The notes beneath the pieces were generated by a model, which did no database searches, had not been told where the DNA came from, and worked only from the letters and a program-made list of their open reading frames with translations. DNA of 64,000 bases, from positions 1-64,000 of the forward strand of contig JACRBL010000062.1 of NCBI GenBank assembly GCA_016234485.1, given 5' to 3'. Source of the DNA: Chloroflexota bacterium (GTDB taxonomy: Bacteria > Chloroflexota > Anaerolineae > Anaerolineales > Villigracilaceae). Positions 8,057 through 15,847 of this stretch are shown one piece after another. A program made the translations under genes and the position numbers. Numbering within the stretch: position 1 is the first letter of the stretch; every line of letters starts with the position of its first letter.

Positions 8057-8956
8057 TTAGCCGCCCCAACCCGCATTTCCGGGGAACGGAATTGGCTGTT
8101 GATTCTCCCAGCCATTCTTGCGGAGATACTGCTCAAAATTAAGCAAGGTCGGGTGAAGTTTGCGAAGCGCAGAAATGTCGGCGTCGTAGCCTTCGCCATT
8201 GAAAAATTCAAAAGCGGCTTTCATTTCTTCTTCTGAGGCATTGCCCCACCCGCCAGTGGAAAGGGTCAGGGTCACGGGACGACCGATCACCTTACCGAAA
8301 ATTTCAACAAGCTGTGGCTCAGTCAACTCATCGCCAGCCAGTTCAATGGTCTTGGCGAGGTACTCTTTGGGATTCGAGAATGCTATGGCAGCAAAGACAC
8401 CAATATCTTCGACTGCAATGATCTGGGTTGCCTTGTCAGGGCGTGTGCCGTAGCTGAAAAAGCTACCGCTCAAAATGTAGGCGCGACTCAAGTTGTTATT
8501 GTCCATGAATGCTACGGGACGAAGGATCGTGTAAGGAATATCGAGCGTGTGAATATATTGCTCGATGATCCACTTGCTCTCGAAATGCTTCTGTCCCATA
8601 CCGCGATGTGCCGAGCCCACCGATGAATAAACGAGATGTTGCACACCTGCCGCCTTGGCGGCATCGGCAACTGCCTTGCCTTGCTTTATCTCATTTTCGA
8701 AGCCAACGTTCGGCAGCCAGAAGTTCTGGACGCTGAAGACACCGTACACGCCTTTGAAAGCCGCATGGAGGTCGGCGCGGTTATCCATGTCACCTACGAC
8801 GAGTTCTGCGCCGAGTGCCTTGAGTTCCTGCGCGGCGGGTTTGTTAATGTCACGCGTCAGAGCGCGGACTTGCCAGCCTTCTGATAATAGTTTTCTTGCT
8901 ACAGCGCCGCCTTGTTGTCCAGTGGCGCCCGTTACTGCGATAAGTTTGTTGCTCAT
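8057..8956 (-). CDS. NmrA/HSCARG-type NAD(P)-binding protein
   Basis: 299 residues. The N-terminal VTGATGQQGGAVARKLL (about 8-24) is the GxxGxxG Rossmann loop of the NmrA family, followed by VRALTRD (NADP-contact region). The family includes redox-sensing regulators and atypical SDRs such as quinone reductases. GAGG stands about 7 bases before the ATG. It is the third gene of the MarR-controlled operon, with a 1-base gap after the DUF5519 gene. Confidence 0.85.
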   Translation of the reverse strand: MSNKLIAVTGATGQQGGAVARKLLSEGWQVRALTRDINKPAAQELKALGAELVVGDMDNRADLHAAFKGVYGVFSVQNFWLPNVGFENEIKQGKAVADAAKAAGVQHLVYSSVGSAHRGMGQKHFESKWIIEQYIHTLDIPYTILRPVAFMDNNNLSRAYILSGSFFSYGTRPDKATQIIAVEDIGVFAAIAFSNPKEYLAKTIELAGDELTEPQLVEIFGKVIGRPVTLTLSTGGWGNASEEEMKAAFEFFNGEGYDADISALRKLHPTLLNFEQYLRKNGWENQQPIPFPGNAGWGG

Positions 8957-8957
8957 T

Positions 8958-9296
8958 TTATACCTCTATAGTTTTTGATTTTTGTTTTTGCGCGATCCGA
9001 TAACTATCCTGAAGTAGAGCGATCGCCTGCTCCACATCGCTTTCCTGCCACAGATAGAAACTCACCCAACCCGTTTCGGGCAACAGATGATGGGGCTGCG
9101 CGCGCCCTGCGGCAAGGATCTCATCGCGCACTTTTTTCGGGAAGGGGATGTCCACCATATGGTCGCCGTGGATGTGACCGACTTCGCGTTTACCGATCAC
9201 ATATTCCACGCCACCGAAGCGGTGCGGTTGAACGCTCACACCTTCCCAGTCTGTTACAGCCTTCGTAATGCGCGCCTGCGCGCCTTTCACGCTCAT
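8958..9296 (-). CDS. Luciferase-family (DUF5519-like) small protein
   Basis: 112 residues from the ATG at 9296, which overlaps the MarR stop as ATGA; a longer frame has no support. The motif order VQPHRFGGVEYVIGKREVGH, HxDHMVDIPFPKKVRDE and HHLLPETGWVSFYL is that of small proteins annotated as luciferase-family/DUF5519. They have a conserved basic and histidine-rich core and an unknown reaction. Translational coupling to marR suggests that the protein works with the regulated NmrA enzyme. Confidence 0.7.
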   Translation of the reverse strand: MSVKGAQARITKAVTDWEGVSVQPHRFGGVEYVIGKREVGHIHGDHMVDIPFPKKVRDEILAAGRAQPHHLLPETGWVSFYLWQESDVEQAIALLQDSYRIAQKQKSKTIEV

Positions 9297-9748
9297 GCCA
9301 ACTCCTTCCCTTTGCCCAATTTCTTGCACAGTTCACCCAGCGTCTCCTGCTCAGATGGGCTCAACGCGCCGAAGATCTCCACCAACGCCCCAACATGATT
9401 GGGAAGAACCGCTTCGATCTTTCCCGTGCCTGTCTTTGTCAGATGGACATAGATCACCCTGCGATCTGTTTCGTCGCGCTCGCGCCGCACGAAGCCGTCA
9501 CGCTCTAGGTTGTCTATCACAGTGGTCATGTTACTGCCGCTCTTTAGCAATTTCTGGCTGATCTCGCCCTGCGTCATCGAGCCGAGGTGATACAACGCCT
9601 CCAAAACCGCAAACTGCGATGGGGTCAGGTCGCCGAAGGTCTGGCGGGCGGACAATTCAGCCAGAACTGAATTGACACAGCGGGTCAACTTGATGAACGT
9701 GTCCAAGGTGCGCTTCTCAGCGCGGGAGCCTTCAAAATGGGTGGGCAT
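9293..9748 (-). CDS. MarR-family transcriptional regulator
   Basis: 151 residues with the winged helix at about 40-110: LTPSQFAVLEALYHLG, MTQGEISQKLLKSGSNMTTVIDNLERDGFVRRE and the wing DRRVIYVHLTKTG. It is the first gene of an operon with DUF5519 and NmrA genes. Two palindromic sites and a strong promoter lie directly upstream, so it most likely represses its own operon and is released by a small phenolic, oxidant or lipid. The inducer is not known. Confidence 0.9.
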   Translation of the reverse strand: MPTHFEGSRAEKRTLDTFIKLTRCVNSVLAELSARQTFGDLTPSQFAVLEALYHLGSMTQGEISQKLLKSGSNMTTVIDNLERDGFVRRERDETDRRVIYVHLTKTGTGKIEAVLPNHVGALVEIFGALSPSEQETLGELCKKLGKGKELA

Positions 9749-9758
9749 ATCGAAATCC

Positions 9759-9785
9759 TTTTGATGTCAAATACTTCGATGTCGA
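9759..9785 (-). promoter_or_regulatory. Paired MarR operators
   Basis: TTTGATGTCAAA (9759-9770) and TTCGATGTCGAA (9774-9785) are two near-palindromes on a 15-base repeat, between the promoter -10 box and the marR start. Position and symmetry suit autorepression by blocking transcription initiation. Confidence 0.75.
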
Positions 9786-9814
9786 AATATTATCAAATCT
9801 TACTTGAAAAGTCA
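9786..9814 (-). promoter_or_regulatory. Sigma-70-type promoter of the marR operon
   Basis: On the minus strand TTGACT (9814-9809), 17 bases, then TAATAT (9791-9786). The operators follow immediately. The -35 region is itself inside the palindrome ACTTGAAAAGTCAAGT (9801-9816). Confidence 0.8.
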
Positions 9815-9851
9815 AGTGGAAATCGACCTGCCCATTCGGCTAGTTTCCAAA

Positions 9852-9886
9852 CAAAAACGGACAGGTCGCAAACCTGTCCGTTTTTG
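9852..9886. terminator. Strong hairpin, likely bidirectional terminator
   Basis: CAAAAACGGACAGGT (9852-9866) pairs perfectly with ACCTGTCCGTTTTTG (9872-9886) across a 5-base loop, with A and T runs inside the stem. The gap 9815-10116 otherwise holds one repeat copy and no gene. Confidence 0.75.
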
Positions 9887-9968
9887 TTGCTTGCAGTGTT
9901 ACTTCCAATCGCTTAACTGCTCTTCAAATATTTCATTTTTTACTTTGTTTCGCAAGAGGCGTGCCAAC

Positions 9969-10022
9969 GGTTTGCGTTACCTGCGTTGGGGTGGGGACGG
10001 CGAAGCCGTCCAGCCAGAAAAA
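9969..10022. repeat. 54-bp direct repeat flanking the EAL gene, copy 1
   Basis: Matches 11366-11419 over 54 bases with 8 differences, all transitions. The unit contains GACGGCGAAGCCGTCC, a small hairpin. The two copies bracket the AT-rich EAL gene. Confidence 0.8.
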
Positions 10023-10116
10023 TGAAAAGGCGTAGAAAACTGTTTGAGATGTGCGCACGCCCTACGGGCAGTTCCCAGTGTCAGGCGCGCGCTTTGTAAG
10101 ACCGCATTTGCTGATT

Positions 10117-11310
10117 TTAAATATTTCCTTCGGAATGATACGATTTTATGAGAGTTCGAGATGCTATCTCAACTAAAATTTTCGAAAGGTTTGCCGAATG
10201 CACATTGAATTTCTTAATCTTTTGCTCTAAAGTATCCCAAGATATATTTTGCTCAGCCAATTGTATTAATTCAATGGACGTTTTGTGAAACTGATTGTAT
10301 TCCTGCCCAATCGCAGAAATATTTTCTGGCAGATCGAATTCGTATTTTTTTATTTCAGAATACCATTTAGCAAACTCTATTTCTGAATATTTAAGTTCTG
10401 GTAATCTTGCCTTTGCTCGCTGCCTTGTTTTCTCATCTTGATTGGAATATATAATCAATGCTTCTCGTATTGTATCCCTACTAAAGTCAACGATGTCGAA
10501 TTGAGCCAAATACACTAAGCCAAAGGGGAAGTCTACCCATGATGGCTGTTTGTTTAGTAAGGATGTAAAATCTTCTAATGGCAATGGGTGACTGTAATAG
10601 TAACCTTGTGCAGAAGCGCAACCCGTTGAAAGTATCAATCTGTGGAGTTCGGCATTCTCAACCCCTTCGGCTATAACATCATATTCTAGTTGATGCCCTA
10701 GACTAACCAAATGTCTTAAGAGCCTAAAATCCAGTTTTGAAGTTCCTATTCTCTGAACAAGAGGCATTGCAATTTTCAAAGCAGAAAATGGCAACTGGCT
10801 TAGATAACTAAAAGTGCTATGCCCAGCGCTAAAATCATTCAACACAATTTTTAATCCAAGATCGCGAATATCAAAAAGAGCCTGTGTTGTGCTTGCGTCA
10901 AGAGGAAGAAAGGCTGTTTCTGTAATTTCAACATGCAATCTGTTAGGTTCTATTTCACATTTTGACAATTGCTGTGAGATGCTGTCTACTACTCTGGTAT
11001 CAGTGAAGTCTTTTGCCGAAGTGTTAAATGAAACTGAAATTGATTTGTTGCTCTCGTTTATTCGTAACAGATCTTCAAAAATCATCGGTAGTATTTCTTG
11101 AGTGATTTCAGAAATAAAACCTGTGTCTTCCGCGAGCGGAATAAACGAAGATGGCGGAATCAAACGACCATCTTTCTTTTGCCATCGAATTAATGCTTCG
11201 GCGCCGCTAATCTGACCAGTGACTAGAGAAATGATGGGCTGATAGTAAAAAATAAACTCTTTGTTTGATAGCCCCTTTGCAATTTCGAGAATAGATATTT
11301 CTTTATTCAT
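10117..11310 (-). CDS. EAL-domain protein with C-terminal helical region, probably degenerate
   Basis: 397 residues. The EAL domain (about 10-255) keeps EALIRW, FNTSAKDF, EITET, AEGVEN and QGYYYSHPLP. The loop normally DDFGTG reads NDFSAG, with loss of an aspartate that helps bind metal, and LKID reads LKIA. Cyclic-di-GMP hydrolysis is therefore doubtful; it may instead bind the nucleotide. Residues 270-397 form a helical region with KWY and a later FHKTS spacing that recalls CZB zinc-sensing domains, but the other metal ligands are not clear. Codon use is AT-rich compared with its neighbours, and 54-bp direct repeats flank it, which suggests recent acquisition. Confidence 0.8.
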   Translation of the reverse strand: MNKEISILEIAKGLSNKEFIFYYQPIISLVTGQISGAEALIRWQKKDGRLIPPSSFIPLAEDTGFISEITQEILPMIFEDLLRINESNKSISVSFNTSAKDFTDTRVVDSISQQLSKCEIEPNRLHVEITETAFLPLDASTTQALFDIRDLGLKIVLNDFSAGHSTFSYLSQLPFSALKIAMPLVQRIGTSKLDFRLLRHLVSLGHQLEYDVIAEGVENAELHRLILSTGCASAQGYYYSHPLPLEDFTSLLNKQPSWVDFPFGLVYLAQFDIVDFSRDTIREALIIYSNQDEKTRQRAKARLPELKYSEIEFAKWYSEIKKYEFDLPENISAIGQEYNQFHKTSIELIQLAEQNISWDTLEQKIKKFNVHSANLSKILVEIASRTLIKSYHSEGNI

Positions 11311-11548
11311 CAGTTGTGCCTTTTAGTCTTCAGCGTCCAACATCATTTGAAAGGAGTGGGCTAGTGGTTTGTGTTACCTGCGCTGGGGCGGGAACGGTGA
11401 AGCCGTCCGACCGGAAAAAAGCTAATACTGTAGCGTTCAATATTATAAGCGATACATTCGGTATAATCTGCCTGTACGGGATACCGTACTGAGATCCCAC
11501 ACTTTCTACCATACGCCTTTTCTGACACTTCTACAAGAAGGACTCCCC
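11311..11548. other. Spacer with direct repeat and possible promoter
   Basis: Holds the second 54-bp repeat (11366-11419), a TATAAT box at 11462-11467 with no convincing -35, and the inverted repeat GTACGG (11474-11479) / CCGTAC (11484-11489) just after it, which could be an operator for the threonine aldolase gene. Confidence 0.4.
11366..11419. repeat. 54-bp direct repeat flanking the EAL gene, copy 2
   Basis: Same orientation as 9969-10022, 46 of 54 bases identical. Contains the small hairpin around GAAGCCGTCC. Confidence 0.8.
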
Positions 11549-12586
11549 ATGACCCCCACCGACCTCCGCTCCGATACCGTCACCCGCCCCACCCCCGCTA
11601 TGCGCGAAGCCATGGCCAAAGCCGAAGTCGGCGACGACGTATACGCCGAAGACCCCACCATCAACCGCCTCCAAGAACTCGCCGCCCACCGCACAGGCAA
11701 AGAAGCCGCCCTCCTCGTCCCCAGCGGCACCATGGGCAACCTCGCCTCCATCCTCGCCCACTGCCAGCGCGGCGACGAAGTCATGCTTGGCGACAAATCC
11801 CACACCATCCTCTACGAAGCGGGCGGAATATCCGCGCTGGGGGGCATTGTCTCGCGTCAACTCCCCAACCAGCCCGACGGCTCGCTTCTCCTCTCGGACC
11901 TCGAGGCGGGCCTGCGCGGACCCGATTCGCATTTCCCGCCCTCGCGCCTCATCTGCCTCGAAAACACCCACAACCGATGCGGCGGCGCTTATCAGACTCC
12001 CGCCTACTTCAAACAAGTCAGCGACTTTGCCCACGCCCACAGCCTCAAAGTCCACCTCGACGGAGCCCGCATCTTCAACGCCTCCGTCGCCCAAAACGTG
12101 GACGTGAAAGAATTCGCCCAGCACGTGGACTCGCTCACCTTCTGCCTCAGCAAAGGACTCGCCGCCCCCGTCGGTTCCCTCATCTGCGGGACGCGTGAAT
12201 TCATCCAGCGCGTCCACCGTCAACGAAAAATTCTCGGCGGCGGAATGCGCCAGGCCGGCATCATCGCCGCGGCCGGCATCGTCGCCCTCGATACCATGAT
12301 CGAGCGCCTCAGCGAGGATCACGCCCGCGCCCGCGCGCTCGCCGAACGTCTCGGAAAGACGCGTGGATTGGTCGTGGATATGGGCGGCCCCGCCACCAAC
12401 ATGATCTTCCTCTCGCTCGCCGATTCCGTCCCCCTCTCTGCCAAAGAAGTGGCCGATCAGATGAAAGTGCGCGGCGTTCTCATCGGCGTCGTCGGGGCGC
12501 GCCAATTCCGCCTCGTCGCCCACTACGAAGTGGACGACGCCAGCCTCGAAAAAACCATCTCCGCATTTCAAGAAGTTGTTGGCTGA
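11549..12586 (+). CDS. ltaE: Low-specificity L-threonine aldolase
   Basis: 345 residues, the normal length. PLP-dependent fold type I enzyme that splits L-threonine or allo-threonine into glycine and acetaldehyde. Visible signatures: [17 protein letters not shown] at the N-terminus, [19 protein letters not shown] (cofactor phosphate), [10 protein letters not shown] with the PLP-pyridine Asp, and the Schiff-base Lys in [12 protein letters not shown] near residue 205. Transcribed alone; a hairpin terminator follows a repeat downstream. Codon use is strongly GC-biased. Confidence 0.92.
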   Translation: MTPTDLRSDTVTRPTPAMREAMAKAEVGDDVYAEDPTINRLQELAAHRTGKEAALLVPSGTMGNLASILAHCQRGDEVMLGDKSHTILYEAGGISALGGIVSRQLPNQPDGSLLLSDLEAGLRGPDSHFPPSRLICLENTHNRCGGAYQTPAYFKQVSDFAHAHSLKVHLDGARIFNASVAQNVDVKEFAQHVDSLTFCLSKGLAAPVGSLICGTREFIQRVHRQRKILGGGMRQAGIIAAAGIVALDTMIERLSEDHARARALAERLGKTRGLVVDMGGPATNMIFLSLADSVPLSAKEVADQMKVRGVLIGVVGARQFRLVAHYEVDDASLEKTISAFQEVVG

Positions 12587-12599
12587 TCTACGAGAAATA

Positions 12600-12724
12600 A
12601 ACTGCAAATAGACCTTTGGCAAAGGTCTCTCATTGTTCACCCAGCAGTTGCACTGCTGGCCGTTCGGCACGATTTGCCAAGCAAATCGAACTGCTGAATA
12701 GCCACTTATGCAAGAGGTCTATTA
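12600..12724. repeat. Composite palindromic repeat (CCCAGCAGTTGCACTGCTGG family)
   Basis: Contains GACCTTTGGCAAAGGTC, the hairpin CCCAGCAGTTGCACTGCTGG (12640-12659), and a 29-base unit at 12669-12697 built on CGATTTGCCAAGCAAATCG. The first hairpin recurs at 45525-45544 with similar flanks, and the 29-base unit recurs exactly at 40677-40705. Confidence 0.8.
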
Positions 12725-12739
12725 AAAATTGAAATCCTC

Positions 12740-12780
12740 AACGCAAAGGCGCAAAGATTTTTTCTTTGCGCCTTTGCGTT
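12740..12780. terminator. 17-bp perfect hairpin
   Basis: AACGCAAAGGCGCAAAG (12740-12756) pairs with CTTTGCGCCTTTGCGTT (12764-12780), with TTTTTT in the loop region. It could end ltaE transcription, or be one of the repeat palindromes. The rest of the gap to 12869 shows nothing. Confidence 0.6.
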
Positions 12781-12869
12781 AATAGTTTTTAAAATCCGCG
12801 TTTTCTGCGAGCGAAGCGTCCGCGTCCCATTTGCTCTTAAGTTTCCTCCCCTTCATCCGCCGCCAACCA

Positions 12870-14843
12870 TCACATCGCCAACTCAATATAATCCTGCATC
12901 ACCGTCGGCTGGCCGGCCGCGCCCAGCAACGAAAGCAACTCGTTCACCAACTCGGCCTTGCGCTCTGCGTCGCCGCGGCTCCACGTACGCGACTTGATCT
13001 CCAGAAAATGTCCCAGCGGGGGAGTCTGCACATCGTCCAGGTTCACGAAAAATTCCGTCTCTTTATATTTAATCAACCAGCGGTAACGATCCTTCGTCAA
13101 CGCCACTTCGCGGGTGGGCTTGAAATACTCGCGATAAAAACGCAACGTCTGCGTGGCGGGCGCCAGGAAGCGCGAGCGCGAAAGCAAAACTTCATTCTCA
13201 AACGACCCCTCGCGTTTCTGCCCCACCAGCGTCAAGCGTGGACGCGTGGTCGTGACGGCTCCCTTCTCATCGAGGAACTCATCCTCGCGGTAGCGGATGC
13301 GCCCCTGCGCGGGATCGTCGAAGAAGAAATACGTGTCGTGCTGATCGTAATGACGCAATCGGACGACCTCGATCTCGGGCCGCTCGATTCCTTCTTTCAC
13401 TTTCGCGGGGTCGGCCAACTGAACCTTTACCTGCACCTCAAACGACTCCTCCTCCATCGAGCCGCCCAGCGCGATCAGCTTCGACAACACCGATTGTTCG
13501 CGCTCGATCAGGAACGCGTCAATTTTCTTTGCCACTTCCTGCGCCTGTGCCAGCAATTCTTTTTCATTGAGCGTTAGCAAAGCGCGCTCGCGCATCAGCC
13601 ATTTCCCGTTCACCATCACATCCGTCACATCCGTGGACTTCGCGGCGTAGACGATCTGCGCGTACGCGTTGTTTGGATCGCGGCGGAAGCGCGGCGAGTT
13701 GTGTAGTGGACTCGTGTCCACCACGATCAGGTCGGCGCGGCGGCCGGGGGTGAGCGACCCGGTCAAATGTCCGAGATGAAGCGCCTGCGCGCCGAGGCGC
13801 GTTGCCATCGTCAACGCGGTCTGCGCGGGGACGGAGGTCGGGTCATTGCTGGCCGCCTTCGCCACGAACGAAGCCAGTCGCACCTCCTCGAACATGTCGA
13901 GGTCGTTGTTGCTGGCGGGGCCGTCGGTGCCGATGCCCACGTTGAGTCCGATCTCGAGCATCTTGGTCACGGGCGCGAATCCCGAAGCCAGTTTGAGATT
14001 CGACGAGGGGTTGTGGCTCACGCCCGCGCCGTGATTCTTGAGCGTGCGGATCTCGCCGATATCCACGTGCACGCAATGCGCGGCGATCACCTTGGCCTCG
14101 AACAGTCCCTGCTTCTTCACGTAGGGAATGACGGGCATGTTGTTTTCGTTGCGCATGTTTTCCACTTCAAAGAATGTTTCGGCCAGGTGGGTGTGGAGCG
14201 GCACGTCGAACTCTTTGGCGAGTTCAGCGGATTCGCGCAACATTTCAGGCGTGGTGGTGTAAGGCGCGTGCGGCGCAATGGCAGGCACGATGAGCGGATG
14301 CCCCTTCCAGCGTTGGATGAAGTCGCGGGCGCGGGCCAGGCCGTCTTCAAAGGAGGGCGCGTCCGATGTCGGGAATTTGAGCACCGATTGTCCGCAGATG
14401 GCGCGCAACCCCGCCTCGGCGGTGGCCTGTGCGACATCCTCCTCGAAGAAGTACATATCGTTAAACGTGGTAACGCCCGAGCGGATGAATTCCGCGCAGG
14501 CGATCAGCGTCCCCAATCGCACAAATTCAGGCGAGACGAACTCGCGCTCCACCGGCCAGAGATAACCCTGCAACCACACATCGAGTCGCAAGTCATCGGC
14601 GATGCCGCGCAAGAGAGTCATCGGCACGTGCGTGTGCGCGTTGATCAGCCCCGGCATCAACACTTTCCCGCCGCAATCGAACGTCTCTTTGGCGGAATAC
14701 TCTTTCTTGATCTTATCTTCGGGACCGACAGCGACAATCGAATCGCCAAGCACGGCCACCGCGCCTGGGTCATATTGAGTCATCTTTTCGTCCATGGTAA
14801 GGACAAGGGCGTTATAAAGAAGGACGTCTGCGGGTTGGGTCAT
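12870..14843 (-). CDS. MTA/SAH-deaminase-like amidohydrolase fused to a CYTH-like domain
   Basis: 657 residues, where the deaminase family is normally about 430-450. N-terminal part: metal-dependent amidohydrolase with HTH (His70, His72) in LINAHTHVPMTLLRGIADD, HTHLAE near 210, AAHCVHVD and GTDGPASNN near 305, as in 5-methylthioadenosine/S-adenosylhomocysteine deaminases. C-terminal part (about 468-657): EVQVKVQL in place of the ExExK motif, HDTYFFFD, RIRYRE, LTLVG, LIKYKETEFFVNLDDV and LGHFLEIK, the order seen in CYTH domains (triphosphatases, class IV adenylyl cyclases). A single uninterrupted frame with AGGAG 5 bases upstream supports a true fusion. Substrates are not known; the join may link purine salvage to a triphosphate or cyclic nucleotide. 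Confidence 0.8.
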   Translation of the reverse strand: MTQPADVLLYNALVLTMDEKMTQYDPGAVAVLGDSIVAVGPEDKIKKEYSAKETFDCGGKVLMPGLINAHTHVPMTLLRGIADDLRLDVWLQGYLWPVEREFVSPEFVRLGTLIACAEFIRSGVTTFNDMYFFEEDVAQATAEAGLRAICGQSVLKFPTSDAPSFEDGLARARDFIQRWKGHPLIVPAIAPHAPYTTTPEMLRESAELAKEFDVPLHTHLAETFFEVENMRNENNMPVIPYVKKQGLFEAKVIAAHCVHVDIGEIRTLKNHGAGVSHNPSSNLKLASGFAPVTKMLEIGLNVGIGTDGPASNNDLDMFEEVRLASFVAKAASNDPTSVPAQTALTMATRLGAQALHLGHLTGSLTPGRRADLIVVDTSPLHNSPRFRRDPNNAYAQIVYAAKSTDVTDVMVNGKWLMRERALLTLNEKELLAQAQEVAKKIDAFLIEREQSVLSKLIALGGSMEEESFEVQVKVQLADPAKVKEGIERPEIEVVRLRHYDQHDTYFFFDDPAQGRIRYREDEFLDEKGAVTTTRPRLTLVGQKREGSFENEVLLSRSRFLAPATQTLRFYREYFKPTREVALTKDRYRWLIKYKETEFFVNLDDVQTPPLGHFLEIKSRTWSRGDAERKAELVNELLSLLGAAGQPTVMQDYIELAM

Positions 14844-14855
14844 TTAATCTCCTTA

Positions 14856-14924
14856 CCTAACCCCGCCGCCCACAAAGTGGGCGTCTCCCCCTTCCCTAGC
14901 AGGGAAGGGGGACAGGGGGTTAGG
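14856..14924. repeat. CCTAACCCC palindromic repeat, intergenic copy
   Basis: Begins CCTAACCCCGCCGCCC, contains CCCCCTTCCCT with AGGGAAGGGGG, and ends GGGGGTTAGG. A shorter copy of the same family lies inside the coding sequence at 59349-59390. Confidence 0.8.
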
Positions 14925-15002
14925 TTTGTATTTGATAAACTTCCGAAGCCAAAGCGACTTCGGAAGCGTGGTTGCTTGGGGAAAAGTTGCTTTATACTAC
15001 CA

Positions 15003-15072
15003 TAAAACCCCAGCCAAGAATTTCGCGAATTGGGCGAAGCATTCGTAAAATTCGCGCAATTCGTGGCCAAAG
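15003..15072. repeat. AATTCGCG-type repeat at the broken end of a CoA-transferase gene
   Basis: Contains AATTTCGCGAATTGGGCGAAG and then AAATTCGCGCAATTCGTGGC, inverted and direct repeats of a short unit. It stops where homology of the CoA-transferase begins, so the repeat may mark the break. Confidence 0.5.
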
Positions 15073-15080
15073 GATTTCCC

Positions 15081-15635
15081 ATGCCCTCCCTCCTCGTCAG
15101 CGAGAACCCGCCCAAGCGCTACGGCAACGCCCACGCCAACATCGTCCCGTATCAGACCTTCGCCACGACCGATGGCTGGATTGCGCTGTCGGTCGGAAAC
15201 GACTCGCAGTTCCAAAAGCTTTGCGACGCGGCGGGCTGCGCCGAACTCGCGGCGGACGAACGTTTCGCGACCAATCCCGCGCGGGTGGCGCATCGCGTCG
15301 AGTTGACCGCGAACCTGTCGGCGATATTCGCGCAACGCACGCGGGAGGAATGGCTGAGGTTGTTGAACGCGGCCAAGGTCCCGCATGGGGCAATCAATTC
15401 CGTCCCGCAAGCCCTGGCGCATCCGCAGGCCATCGCGCGCGCGATGGTTCAGTACGTGCCGCATCCGACCGCGGGGGAGATCAAGCTGGTCGCGCCGCCC
15501 GCCAGGTTTTCGTCCACCTCCGCGCAAATCCAAAGGCATCCGCCCTTGTTGGGCGAGCACACCGACGAAGTTTTGCGCGAACTGGGCTTCGCCGACCGCG
15601 ACCTGGCGCACTTGCGCGCTACGGGCGCGATATAA
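15081..15635 (+). pseudogene. 5'-truncated CaiB/BaiF (family III) CoA-transferase
   Basis: The 185 residues from the Met at 15081 match only the C-terminal half of family III CoA-transferases (usual length about 390-400): [60 protein letters not shown] and [17 protein letters not shown]. The N-terminal Rossmann-like half with the catalytic aspartate is absent. The frame continues upstream to 15030 but only through repeat sequence. It is likely a dead remnant. It ends in front of the formate dehydrogenase promoter region. Confidence 0.8.
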
Positions 15636-15676
15636 ATTCAGTAAATCACGGTTTGGCAGAAACACCACTAGCAACC

Positions 15677-15763
15677 GTCATTGCGAGCGCTTTTTGCGAA
15701 GCAATCCCCACTTGTGGCGAGAGGACTACTTCGTCGGGAAAATCGCCCTCCTCGCAGCGACGG
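15677..15763. repeat. Palindromic GTCATTGCGAG repeat, copy 2
   Basis: Begins GTCATTGCGAGCGC, carries GCGAAGCAATC, then TTCGTCGGGAAAATCGCCC and CTCGCAGCGACGG. Very close to copy 3 (61823-61909), more distant from copy 1. Confidence 0.85.
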
Positions 15764-15800
15764 ACGAATTTTGCAATTCTCAGCAAGACTATGCTCTTTC

Positions 15801-15829
15801 TTGTCAGACATTTCGATTCCGTCTATACT
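15801..15829 (+). promoter_or_regulatory. Promoter of the formate dehydrogenase cluster
   Basis: TTGTCA (15801-15806), 17 bases, TATACT (15824-15829); expected start of transcription about 15836, 12 bases before the coding start. GGAG at 15839-15842 is the ribosome site. Confidence 0.65.
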
Positions 15830-15847
15830 CGGCGTACTGGAGTATTC

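Noticed and set aside
11531..12670. Long open frame on the minus strand opposite ltaE
   Set aside because: No family features; it mirrors the strongly codon-biased ltaE, which has all threonine aldolase motifs.
13767..15005. 412-codon plus-strand frame opposite the amidohydrolase-CYTH gene
   Set aside because: Composition rich in Arg, His and Val with no motif, a shadow of the real frame.
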